From: Flammula alnicola | Taxonomy: Eukaryota; Basidiomycota; Agaricomycetes; Agaricales; Strophariaceae | DNA length: 25,074 bases | Assembly: GCA_015499995.1 (NCBI GenBank) | Contig: JADNRV010000555.1 | Location: forward strand, 1-25,074 | Direction of reading: 5' to 3' | Shown: positions 9,243 to 18,317 of the stretch, one piece after another | Position numbering within the stretch: the first letter of the stretch is position 1 | How the letters are laid out: each line of letters opens with the position of its first letter | Translations under genes and position numbers: made by a program | Notes under the pieces: model-generated | What the model was told of the DNA's origin: nothing | The model's database searches: none | The model's input: the letters and a program-made list of their open reading frames with translations, nothing else

Positions 9243-10814
9243 ATGGATAGCCCACATAAATGTCCGTATTGCCCCGCTAAACTCGCAACACCCCGCGGCC
9301 TGCACCTACATATTATGCAAACCAAACGATGCCATGCGAAGATGCAAGTGTCTGCGTATGACTCCGATGAAGCCATGGCAAATCCTGACAGTTCCAATCC
9401 GATGACCGCAACACTGGACGAGGAAAATTCTGTTGAGCAGATGTACACCGATGATGAAAATTACAACTACGCACCTGTTCTGGAGAGCACAGATCCTCCT
9501 CCACTCGAGTATGCTGCTCTATCCAGAGGAGCCGCCGGTATGCCTACTGGACAGGCTTCACCCAGCCAGAGGGCAACTGTTGAAGATGTCGAAGACGAAG
9601 GATATGGCTATTGGGTGGAAACCTTTCCGAAACCTGCTGGGACGAAGAAAGAAAAATCAATGAGCGGATTTGAGAGGCATAGAGAAATGCAGAAAGAGCA
9701 GGGAGACGCACCTTGGGCGCCATTTGAGAGCGAGGAGGAGTGGGAATTAGCAAGGTGGATGATGACATCGGGGGCGAGCCAGAAGAAGATGGATTCCTTT
9801 TTGAAGCTGAACATGGTGGGTACATCAGAAGCATCAGACGTTCGAAATTCACATCAGACTTACCTTAAAAACCGTAGATTCGTCATGGGGCTAACCCTGC
9901 CTTCCATAACAGCCGGGCCTTGCTGAAGCGGATCGACAGGCTTCCCACAGGTCCATCATGGACATGTACACCTTTACGGATCACTGGAGATAAGGTTGAC
10001 AAGCAAAAAAAGCCCCTGACCGAGGACGTCGAGCTCTGGCATCGCAATCCTGTAGAATGCATCAAAGAATTAATGGAGAATCCAGCTTTCGAAAAGAACC
10101 AATGCTACGAACCTCGGCGCGTGTTTAGAAAGGGAGACTATACCAATCGCGAGTATAATGAGATGTGGACAGCGGACTTGTGGTGGGATGTTCAGGTACG
10201 TGACTTCTTGGAATTAAAAAAAGATCATCTTGATTGATAACGACAAAAGAAACTCTTACCTGAGGGGGCTACCGTCGCTCCAGTAATCCTGTCATCGGAT
10301 AAGACAAACCTTACCCGGTTCAGTGGAGACAAGCAAGCCTGGCCGGTCTATCTCAGCATCGGCAACATCGCGAAGGAGGTACGCCGTAAGCCGTCAGAAA
10401 GGGCCATGGTTCTTGTAGGCAAGTCTCTTGAAACAGTTGTAATACTTGTAACATACCATATAACAAATGATCCTCAATTTTGCAGGATATATTCCGGTCT
10501 GCAAATTAGAATGCTTCAGCAAAAAGCGAAGATCCGCGGAAGGATACCAGTTGTTCCACGAATGCATGCGAACACTATTAAAGCCATTAATAGACGCTGG
10601 GAAATTGGGCATGGATATGGTGTGCGCAGACGGTTTTATACGCACCGTGTACCCAATTGTCGCCGCATACATCGCCGATTATCCTGAGCAATGTCTTGTC
10701 GTTTGCTGCAAGGAGAATTCGTGCCCCAAATGCCTTGTTCCACCAAAATCTCGAGGCGATCATCGTGTAAACTCGGTCCTCCGAGATCCGGTGAAGAGAC
10801 CGCGAGCGGCTAGC
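9243..10814 (+). pseudogene. Plavaka-type transposase, 5' half, split by a retroelement
   Basis: Exons are 9243-9815, 9878-10195, 10250-10418 and 10486-10814, giving 463 codons with no stop. Introns are 54-67 bp; the third has a GC donor (G/GCAAGTC) and TGCAG acceptor. The protein starts with a C2H2-type zinc finger (CPYCPAKL, then HLHI and RCH). An acidic linker follows, then family blocks that I recognise from fungal Plavaka (CACTA-related) transposases: WAPFESEEEWELARW, RALLKRIDRLPTGP, an EMWTADLWWDVQ block, [54 protein letters not shown] and CPKCLVPP. Similarity ends after SVLRDPVK. The frame remains open to 10814, then runs a few codons into the retroelement LTR and stops at 10842-10844. 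The rest of the catalytic domain should lie beyond the right edge of the window. Confidence 0.85.
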
Positions 10815-11726
10815 TGTGAACGGACTACCATTCTTCTTACCTGAGCTATTTTTAGCACTTAGTAAAGCTTATAATGTAGTCTAAATGTTACAAGTCCGGA
10901 CATTACAATGACAAGGCTACTAAGGACTAGAGGAAACTATGCAAGATAACGAGGAATGCGCGGTTTAATAAAGACATTATCATTAGTAACTATTGAGATA
11001 CTAGTCAATACATCTAATGAAGTGTACGGAAATAGGCGCCTTTCAGTAATGTCTTAACCATCCGGCCTATACAGCGAGGGCGCGGATCTCTAGATTAAAG
11101 AACGGACATCTAGGCACACTACAGGACAGGTCGCGTGACATTGCCGAAGGCATCGAGGACAGTGGAGCAGCCGGGGTAAAGCAGACGCCCATAGACGCGC
11201 CTGTAGCAACGCCGATCAAAGCTCGGATCAAAGGGATACCAAATTGGGAACACATACCATATCGGGTAATAACTGGGTACAGGAAGATTTCCGGGGTGCA
11301 TAACTCGACACAGCGAGATCCCAGATGCACGCCGAAGGTACCAAGATACCGGGTACAAAGGACGAAGGGTTACAACCCTAATCACGAGCATTATCTCGGA
11401 CAGAACGTGCGTGGATTGCCCGAGCGTCTCCGACGAGATGTAGGCGCGTCTATGCTCCGGTCAGTCTATAGCCAATGACAGGACAAGATACCAATGAAAA
11501 CGAAAGGTCATGAGCCTGTATACCACGCGGTCGAGGAGGATTAAGTCTTAGGCGCTTAAGTTAGCCGAACCGACGACGATCTGAGCTCCCGATCCAACCA
11601 AAAAGGCATGATTGAGCGGATGAGCGCGGAAACTGTACTCCACAAGGCCGCCGCTCGCGCACAAATGCCCATGAAATCTCTATATTCTCGTCATTGCGTC
11701 TATGTAATAATATATCGTCTCAGTAG

Positions 11727-11734
11727 TATATAAG
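11727..11734 (+). promoter_or_regulatory. TATA box of Gypsy-1 LTR promoter
   Basis: TATATAAG lies inside the LTR and is the likely Pol II core promoter. Transcription would start about 30 bp downstream, near 11760. In agreement, ATG triplets are frequent upstream of this box and absent from here to the gag start codon. Confidence 0.6.
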
Positions 11735-12012
11735 CAGCCCTGTAACACCGTAGAAGACAAGCAATTTACCACCCACGAGATACAAGCGCTTAAGAATTAT
11801 ATCTTAAGTGTTTCACCTCTAAGTACCAAGTAGCTTCAAAGCGAGAGTCCCATAATATAAAAAGAAACCAAGTAACGATATAAACGAACTGTTAAGACGA
11901 GAACGCGTGTCTAAGTGATTCGCCAAGACAAGTAAAGAGAGTTATAAGCCAAGGAACCTGTCTAAGTGACTTGTTCAAAACCTACCCTTTGTCAAAGGAC
12001 ATCTGGGGACCT

Positions 12013-12118
12013 GGACTGTAGTGTCGGTGGACGAAAGCGTCTACGCGCCTCTGGCCATTGTTAAGGGACTGTAGTGTCGGCGGATCAGACATCTGCGCGC
12101 CTCTTTCCACAAGTATAG
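12013..12118 (+). repeat. Imperfect 53-bp tandem repeat in Gypsy-1 LTR
   Basis: Two units start at 12013 and 12066. Both begin GGACTGTAGTGTCGG and share a GCGCCTCT block near the end. The middles are diverged. They lie downstream of the TATA box and so would be transcribed as part of the leader. Confidence 0.6.
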
Positions 12119-12564
12119 TTTTTGAGACAAGTAAAGACAAGTTAAAGGGCATAGAGCCATCTTCTCAATTGGAGAACAAGACAAAGCGAGATCAGTTAGC
12201 AGTTTGTGCATAGAGCACTAGTTTCCGAGTACCAGACCAGAATTTACACAAGTCTATTGGACTTAAAACGACCCATTGGCTATAAACGCGCCTAAGGCCT
12301 TGCCTGAGCCGTTGTATAGTTAAACACCTTCTTTTATCGCACACCTACTATCAGGTATCGATATTATAAAACTATTATCCTCCCCTTGGACGAACTAAGT
12401 CAACTAAACATTGATTTGGGTGTTTGAGTGTAGTAAAGTAGTTATTTAAAAGTGAAGCAAGTCGGATTTGATAGTATCTCTCTAATAGACATTACAAAGT
12501 CTATTGAAAGCGACTACTTGATTATCTAGTAGTTCACACACACCCCGCACTAAGCATCTTTATC

Positions 12565-12581
12565 TGGAGCCCACCGCGAGG
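12565..12581 (+). other. Candidate primer-binding site of Gypsy-1
   Basis: TGGAGCCCACCGCGAGG begins with the TGG expected to pair with a tRNA CCA end. It lies shortly after the proposed LTR end. The 26-bp gap to GTTCACA is longer than usual, so either the LTR end or this site may be misplaced. I cannot name the primer tRNA. Confidence 0.35.
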
Positions 12582-13060
12582 GGGGTTTCTAAGATATTTG
12601 ATACAAGGTTGCGGTAAAAGAGGCGTCGATTATTCGTACAGAAAGTCGTGCTTCAACCTGTATAGGATTTGAATCGTTCAAACGGTGAAAACCATACAAA
12701 ATTGAGGGCTCAAGTAATCCTAATAAGGGGAACAAGAGCGCCAATAAACCAGCATCAGCAGTTGCTTCTTCATCAAAAGCACCAGCAGCACGCACCACTT
12801 ATAATTCTATAAGGGCAGGGACAGAACCCCTACCTTTACCGTTACCAAAGAAAAGAGAACCTTTCTCGAAAGAGAAAACCCGCTCGGACTATAGCCAGAA
12901 AGTCAGATCTTTAAATAATATTCAAAGCGCACCTCGCAGGATATTATCCAGGACGGCTTCTGTACCTACCCAAAGAGCGACCTCCCCACCAGAAGAGGAA
13001 GAGGAAGATATTACCCAAGAACTTTTCCAGGCGCCAAACGTACCAACTAGATCTACTAAA

Positions 13061-14413
13061 ATGGGTATGCCAGCACCAGGAACAAGAGATGCGCCGAAGT
13101 TTGATCCAGACAAGGAGTCCGAATTGCTGAGATTTATATCTCGCATGGAGGATCTCTATTCTACCCATTCGATCACGGATGACAAGGAGAAAATAAGGCT
13201 ACTAGGCAAATATGCCCCAGCGGAAACTGAAGCAGAATGGAGCGCATTTGACGAGTACAAAGCCGGAGCCTGGAAAGCGTTTAGAGACGAAGTCATAAAA
13301 AGCTATCCAGAAGCTGCCGCACTCGAAAGAGGCTCGCTTTTACGGTTCAAAAAGATATGCGCAGAGAAAGCTGGGCGGCATGGGATTCCTAGGCAAGACC
13401 TTCATGCTCTATTAAGTCTGAAACGAGCGTTCGTTGCAGAAGCCGAAAAACTGTTGGTAACCCCAGCGCTTATGTCAAATAAAGAGCTAGTGACGGAGTT
13501 CCTAGGATGCCTGTCGGAAGAATTTCAGCAAAGGCTGAAAGACAAGATGGATGATTTGGCAGACGCAAAGGGAGCGTCTACAAGCGCGACGACAGCAACA
13601 ACAGCTGTTGGAGAAACCAGGGTAGAAGATCGCTACAAATGGAAGGAAGTAATCGAAACCGCGGTTATCATAGCGAGACGGTCCTCACAGCCGCTCGAAA
13701 GGATGAGCGAGGATTTGGTTCGCGGAGTTTCGGGCGAACGAAGAGAAGACACTATTAAAATGGAGGAGACTGTAGCCAGACTGGCGGATTCCCTAAAAAT
13801 CCAACAGCAGCAGCAACAGGAGATGCGACAGTACAGCCAAGTGATGGACCGACGCTTTGAGCAGCTAATCTCAGCAATAAAAACTCAAGCGATCCAGCCA
13901 CAGGCAGGAACCTCGCAACCTTACTCTTACCAACAACAATACCCAAGGAATAATGCGTATAGCCCAGGAGCTAGTAATAGCAGACAGTATCCCGATGGGT
14001 GCTACTATTGCAAAGAAATGGGGCACAGGATGCACGAGTGTCCGCACGCGCTTAAACACTTGGATCTGAAATGGATAAAGCGCATAGACAGGTGGTTGAA
14101 GCTACCTGATGGTTCCCCACTACCTACAGACGGTGAGAAATCGCGCAAGGAAGTAGTGGAACAATTGTATAAAACTAGGCCGGGTATTATACCAATGGCG
14201 AAAGTAAATATGCAATCCTTCTATCAGGGAAGCGACCAAAACCAGGATATGATGCTACAAGACATGCAGGACCCAAGGGTTTCGCAACTATTGAATGGGT
14301 TAGCGCAGCTATTAGGAAGAGAGACCGTGGATAGAATGATAGCGGAAGAAAGGGAGCCCTCACCCCTGGATGGGATTGAGGAGGAAGAAGAGAACTGTCG
14401 GGTTTTTGAATAG
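13061..14413 (+). CDS. Gypsy-1 Gag (capsid/nucleocapsid)
   Basis: 450 residues from ATG 13061, which has a strong context (AAAATGG) and is the first ATG after the promoter. Gag forms the particle shell and binds the RNA. Residues 1-230 are helical and charged (APKFDPDKESELLRFISRMED near the start), as in Ty3/Gypsy capsids of this lineage. A Gln-rich stretch (QQQQQQ) follows. One CCHC zinc knuckle has Cys314, Cys317, His322 and Cys327. The end is acidic (DGIEEEEENC). The frame is also open for 124 codons upstream (12689-13060) with Ser/Pro-rich, protein-like composition but no ATG, so a non-AUG-started longer form is possible. The stop overlaps the protease frame by 44 nt in the +1 phase. Confidence 0.9.
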   Translation: MGMPAPGTRDAPKFDPDKESELLRFISRMEDLYSTHSITDDKEKIRLLGKYAPAETEAEWSAFDEYKAGAWKAFRDEVIKSYPEAAALERGSLLRFKKICAEKAGRHGIPRQDLHALLSLKRAFVAEAEKLLVTPALMSNKELVTEFLGCLSEEFQQRLKDKMDDLADAKGASTSATTATTAVGETRVEDRYKWKEVIETAVIIARRSSQPLERMSEDLVRGVSGERREDTIKMEETVARLADSLKIQQQQQQEMRQYSQVMDRRFEQLISAIKTQAIQPQAGTSQPYSYQQQYPRNNAYSPGASNSRQYPDGCYYCKEMGHRMHECPHALKHLDLKWIKRIDRWLKLPDGSPLPTDGEKSRKEVVEQLYKTRPGIIPMAKVNMQSFYQGSDQNQDMMLQDMQDPRVSQLLNGLAQLLGRETVDRMIAEEREPSPLDGIEEEEENCRVFE

Positions 14414-15599
14414 TTCAAGGATGGGAAAGCCTGGGACTGCGAAGAAACCGACCTCTTCCGGAAGACCCAAGGCCCCTGAGGACAGAAACCGCAAGAGTCG
14501 AGTAGAAATAGAAGAATCAGAAGATGAGGAGAGCGATGAGCAAGAGAAGGAGGACGTGCGGAGAGGTCCACCCCGAAGAAGCAAAAGAGATCAGGTAGCG
14601 CCCAAGGTATTACCTAAAGCGGTAATTGATCCACCAAGGCCCAAGGAGTTGCCATATGTGGACGTCCCAGCATTACGATATGTTACACGACCCACAGGCG
14701 CGCCTAAGCCTAGAGATGTAGAAACGAGACCGGGGCCGGCATACAAAAACCGTGCACCCATAGAAGATGAAGTCGACTCGGAAAAGATATTGGCTGCTAT
14801 CCTAGACACGCCAGTAACCGTACCACTCAAGAACCTTTTCGGTTCGCCAGATAGTCCGGTCACTAAAGCGTTCGCTAAAAAGATAACTAAAACCAGACAG
14901 CCAGTCTTGATAGAGGAGATTTTAGATGAAGAATATGAGCAGCCACGCAGGAATGCCGCTTCTGCACCAAGGGTGACATTCGCACACGATCTGCAGTTTA
15001 AAAATGATGCGCTCGAGGATTGGGAAGATACCGGGCAGCCAAACCCAAATTGGAACATAGCAAGCGATCCGGTGTTGCAGTTCATACAAGAACACGACGG
15101 AGCGTTGCCCGATGAACCTATAGTCGCAAGAGAATCCTTAGCTCTTAGGTCTATCTATCCGAAGATCAATCAAATGGGTCAAGAGGAGGCAGTAGTGGAT
15201 CCCGGTTCACAGATCGTGTCTATGGCCGAGGAAGTCGCTATTGAACTAGGCTTAACCTGGAATCCAGGGATCACGGTTAATATGCAGAGTGCGAACGGAT
15301 CAACAAACAGGACGCTGGGACTGGCAAGAGATGTACCGTTTAATCTTGGTGGACTTATGCTCTACTTGCAGGTACATATTCTTAAAAACCCTGCTTACCG
15401 AGTTTTGTTGGGGAGGCCGTTTGACGCGCTTACCCGAAGTGGGATTCAAAATGAGATGGATGGTAGTCAGACTATCACTATCACGGATCCTAATACTGGG
15501 AAGCGAGTGTGCCTACCTACATATGAACGCGGTGAGAACCCGGTGCAGTTCAGGAGGAAGCATAAAAATGACGCCCCTGAAAGCGCCCAGGCTTTTTAG
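14370..15599 (+). CDS. Gypsy-1 aspartic protease segment
   Basis: A 409-codon open frame in the +1 phase relative to gag. It is probably expressed as part of a fused polyprotein, because the overlap with gag is open and there is no separate promoter. The first 230 residues are a basic and Pro-rich linker containing the lineage-typical APIEDEVDSEKILAAILD block. The retropepsin-like domain follows: VVDPGSQIVSM with the catalytic Asp at residue 277 (D-P-G-S in place of the usual D-S/T-G), then MQSANGSTNRTLGLAR, LYLQVHI and VLLGRPFDALT. It cuts the Gag-Pol precursor. It ends at TAG 15597-15599, inside a T-run that allows a -1 shift into the RT frame. The +1 entry may be programmed, or it may be a single-base mutation. 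Confidence 0.85.
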   Translation: MGLRRKKRTVGFLNSSRMGKPGTAKKPTSSGRPKAPEDRNRKSRVEIEESEDEESDEQEKEDVRRGPPRRSKRDQVAPKVLPKAVIDPPRPKELPYVDVPALRYVTRPTGAPKPRDVETRPGPAYKNRAPIEDEVDSEKILAAILDTPVTVPLKNLFGSPDSPVTKAFAKKITKTRQPVLIEEILDEEYEQPRRNAASAPRVTFAHDLQFKNDALEDWEDTGQPNPNWNIASDPVLQFIQEHDGALPDEPIVARESLALRSIYPKINQMGQEEAVVDPGSQIVSMAEEVAIELGLTWNPGITVNMQSANGSTNRTLGLARDVPFNLGGLMLYLQVHILKNPAYRVLLGRPFDALTRSGIQNEMDGSQTITITDPNTGKRVCLPTYERGENPVQFRRKHKNDAPESAQAF

Positions 15600-17957
15600 A
15601 TAACCTCGAGGAACTTATCCCAGATGAAGGAGAGGTAGTAATGATGATAGAACTTGTAGAGGACGAGAAAAAGTTGCGCGTACGATACGCACAGCACAAA
15701 GATAATGGAACATTCACGGATGAAGGAAAAAGGCTCGCCTTTTTATCATGCGCGCTAGATGAGGAGGTCATAGAAGGAGGCGAGCGTGTAGAAATCGAAT
15801 CCTACCTTAACCAAATCTATCCTGGTAAGCTAGAAAAAGAGGACCAAGGGCCAGCGGCATCAGTCTACTTAGGAAAGAAATATAAACCAGTCGCTTTGAA
15901 AGTAAAGCCGGTTTATGCGTCTCTGCCAGAGCAGTACAGGATCAAGCGGGAAATCAAGGGAGATCCGTTAGCGGATATGCCCAAGCTTAGTAAAAACCCA
16001 CCTGATTTTGAGCCCAAAGGAAGATATACACAAGAAAGAAAAGACGCGATGGATAAAGTACACGAGGGAGACTTCTTGTTACCAGAAGAACGCAAGCTGG
16101 TACATCAGCTCATCGCGGAACAAAACCAGGCGTTCGCTTGGGAGGATGATGAGCGAGGAAAATTCAGGGAAGACTTCTTCCCTCCCGTAGTCATTCCTAC
16201 CATAGAACATAAGCCGTGGGTAGAAAGAAATATCCCAATTCCGCCGGGAATTTATGATGAAGTATGTAAGATCATCAGGTCCAAGGAAAAATCACAGGTC
16301 TACGAGCCTTCGAACTCCCCGTATCGATCTCGCTGGTTTACCGTGGCCAAGAAAAATGGGAAGCTCAGGATCGTGCATAGTTTGGAACCCTTGAACAAGG
16401 TAACCATCGCGCACTCCGGCCTTCCGCCCGCAACAGAAGAATTAGCCGCGCATTTTGCAGGCCGAGCTTGCGGCGGAATGTTTGATTTATATGTGGGATA
16501 TGATGAGCGACAGCTAGCAGAGCAGTCGCGCGATCTTACTACATTCCAGACTCCCTACGGCGCTATGCGCTTGGTAACCTTACCTATGGGCTGGACAAAC
16601 TCCGTTCCCATCTTTCATGATGATGTTACATTTATTTTGAAAGAAGAGACACCCGATTTTACGATACCTTATATCGATGATGTACCTGTCAGAGGACCTC
16701 TGACTCGCTACCAAAATAAAGATGGCACTTATGAGATGATACCAGAAAACCCGGGAATTAGACGCTTCGTATGGGAACATATGCAGAATGTCAATCGGGT
16801 AGTGCAACGCATGAAATATTGCGGCGGCACATTTTCAGGATATAAATCAGTAATATGCGCAGCAGATATTACCGTAGTCGGTCACTTGTGCACTATGGAA
16901 GGACGCAAACCAACCACGGAGCGCGTAAAGCAGATCATGGATTGGGACGAATTTGCGGACCTATCCCAGGTCAGAGGTTTCCTCGGTACTGTCGGCGTAC
17001 TGCGCAGTTACATCTCTAATTATGCGATCAGGGCCAGGTTCCTACAAAGACTAACGCATAGTCGCGAACCATTTGTTTGGGGACCGGACCAAGAGGAGTC
17101 TGTAAAATTATTGAAGGATGGAGCACAGAACGCATACGCGTTGAAAGCTATCGATTATGAAGGACAAGGAGATGTAGTGTTGGCCGTGGACAGCTCTTAC
17201 ATAGCAATAGGTTTCTATGTCTTCCAAGAAGATATAAATGATGCCAAGAAACACTACTATGCGAGATTTGGGTCCATTACAATGAATGACAGAGAAGCGC
17301 GCTACTCCCAACCGAAGCGTGAGCTGTTCGGATTAAAGCGTGCCCTCGAGAACAATCGAAAATGGTTAATTGGTTGCCGAAAATTAGTAGTCGAGACAGA
17401 CGCCAAGTACATTGCTGGGATGTTACAACATCCTGACATGATGCCTAATGCGGTAATTAACCGATGGATTGAACAGATTGGGATGTTCCACTTCACCCTG
17501 AGGCACAAAGCGGGAAAGACCTTTGGACCTGACGGACTTTCGCGCCGTTACAAGCAGCCAAATGATCCGGACCCTGAGCCAACAGACGAGGAAGACATTG
17601 ATGACCACGGACCCATAGAGTTAGTGATCGCAGATCCTACGGAGCCGCAGCCATTACCAATTGAGGACTTTGTTAATGAAATTGATAACCGAAAAGGCTT
17701 CTTCCAAAGTATATCTTCGGCGTCAATCAAAAGTGAACTAAAAATAGTGGCCGATGGCGCATCGGACCCTCATGCAGTACTACTGGCGGAAATCCTAGAG
17801 CAGATTGAAATGGATGAAAGCTACAGTGGGATCGCCGTATCTATAAGCTGCTTTTCACAAGAATTGGCTGAGGCCGATGTATACAGACTAGGAGAGAAAA
17901 CACTACTGGAAAGACATTTGAATGGAAACAAAGAAGTGCTAGGACCTGTGCGCGTGG
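15581..17957 (+). CDS. Gypsy-1 reverse transcriptase-RNase H, truncated
   Basis: The frame opens at 15581 and has its first ATG at 15641. It is in the -1 phase relative to the protease. The RT domain includes the YEPSNSPYRSRWF block, a FDLYVGYD motif with the first catalytic Asp, TTFQTPYGAMR, LPMGWTNSVPIFH and the active site YIDD at about residues 344-347 counted from 15641. The lineage-typical VPVRGP follows, then GFLGTVGVLRSYI. RNase H shows LAVDSSYIAIGF, KRELFGLKRAL and VETDAKYIAGML, with Asp, Glu and Asp catalytic residues. PDGLSRRY closes the domain. An acidic linker leads toward integrase, but the sequence is cut at 17957 by the Gypsy-2 LTR. The frame then runs into LTR sequence and stops at 17993-17995. 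There are no internal stops. Confidence 0.9.
15592..15598 (+). other. Candidate -1 frameshift site, protease to RT
   Basis: CTTTTTA lies directly at the end of the protease frame, which reads GCT TTT TAG. A ribosome with TTT in the P site can slip back one base and still pair with TTT, then continue in the RT frame. It is not a canonical X XXY YYZ heptamer, so single-base loss in a T-run is the alternative. Confidence 0.4.
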
Positions 17958-18194
17958 TGTGGCGGTGCTGGCGGAGCCAGCCGAGTGGAGTCTGAACCAC
18001 CTTAGACACTTTCACGCATGTTTGTAGCACATCTGCATTCACACTCACGACATTGTCCACGCTTTCTCCGGCTTTGCACCTTCTCTGAGACAGACTCCGG
18101 CTTTGCACCTTCTCTGAGACAGACTCCGGCTTTCCCCCGCTTTCGGCTCTAGGCAGCCTCCATCTTGGTGACGAGAGTAGATTCGACGACCACA
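17958..18194 (+). repeat. Gypsy-2 5' LTR
   Basis: The first 112 bp match the 3' LTR start at 24963-25074 with seven transition differences. The left end TGTGG is exact. The right end is set at CCACA (18190-18194), its inverted complement, giving about 237 bp; this end is inferred and could be 18196. A TGGCAAACTGGC at 18204 could be the primer-binding site, weakly supported. Confidence 0.75.
18066..18133 (+). repeat. 29-bp tandem repeat in Gypsy-2 LTR
   Basis: Units start at 18066, 18095 and 18124 (partial). Each begins CTCCGGCTTT; the two full units are identical and continue through CTCTGAGACAGA. The corresponding part of the 3' LTR lies outside the window. Confidence 0.8.
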
Positions 18195-18317
18195 CATAAC
18201 CGCTGGCAAACTGGCAGACAGAAGAAGAGACGACCAACAGAGCTGGCAAAAGGCACAAGAGATACTGGAACGGATATCACAACTTAGAATCAACGATCAG
18301 ATAAGACAAAGAAACAT

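Larger units (their letters stand above)
10815..12538 (+). repeat. Gypsy-1 5' LTR (proposed, about 1.7 kb)
   Basis: The start is set where Plavaka coding similarity ends and a TGTGAAC begins (10815-10821). The end is set by the matching inverted terminus GTTCACA at 12532-12538. It contains a TATAAG box and internal imperfect repeats, and no protein-like frame. Small frames near 11067-11391 are within U3 and not convincing. The 3' LTR is outside the window, so neither boundary can be checked by direct-repeat comparison. The right end could be up to about 25 bp further. Confidence 0.55.
11735..13060 (+). other. ATG-free leader of Gypsy-1
   Basis: I read every line from just after the TATA box to the gag start and found no ATG on the plus strand. 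CAT, the control triplet of equal composition, occurs about 14 times. About 20 ATGs would be expected by chance. The stretch covers R-U5, the primer-binding region and an open, ATG-less frame from 12689 to 13060 that is in phase with gag. Confidence 0.8.
10815..17957 (+). mobile_element. Gypsy-1: Ty3/Gypsy retrotransposon, 5' part
   Basis: The order is LTR, leader, gag, protease, reverse transcriptase, RNase H. This is the order of the abundant Agaricomycete Ty3/Gypsy lineage whose RT active site reads IDDVPVRGP. It is inserted in the Plavaka gene at 10814/10815. At 17957 it is interrupted by Gypsy-2, before its integrase. The missing integrase and 3' LTR should follow Gypsy-2 to the right of this window. 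Coding frames have no in-frame stops apart from the gag/protease and protease/RT frame changes. Confidence 0.85.

Noticed and set aside
10815..10844. Last codons of the Plavaka frame after 10814
   Set aside because: They are read-through into the Gypsy-1 LTR before a chance stop.
11067..11391. Overlapping frames inside the Gypsy-1 LTR
   Set aside because: They lie in U3 of the LTR, have no protein-like features and conflict with each other.
17958..17995. C-terminal residues of the Gypsy-1 RT frame after 17957
   Set aside because: These codons are Gypsy-2 LTR sequence read through by chance, not part of the original protein.
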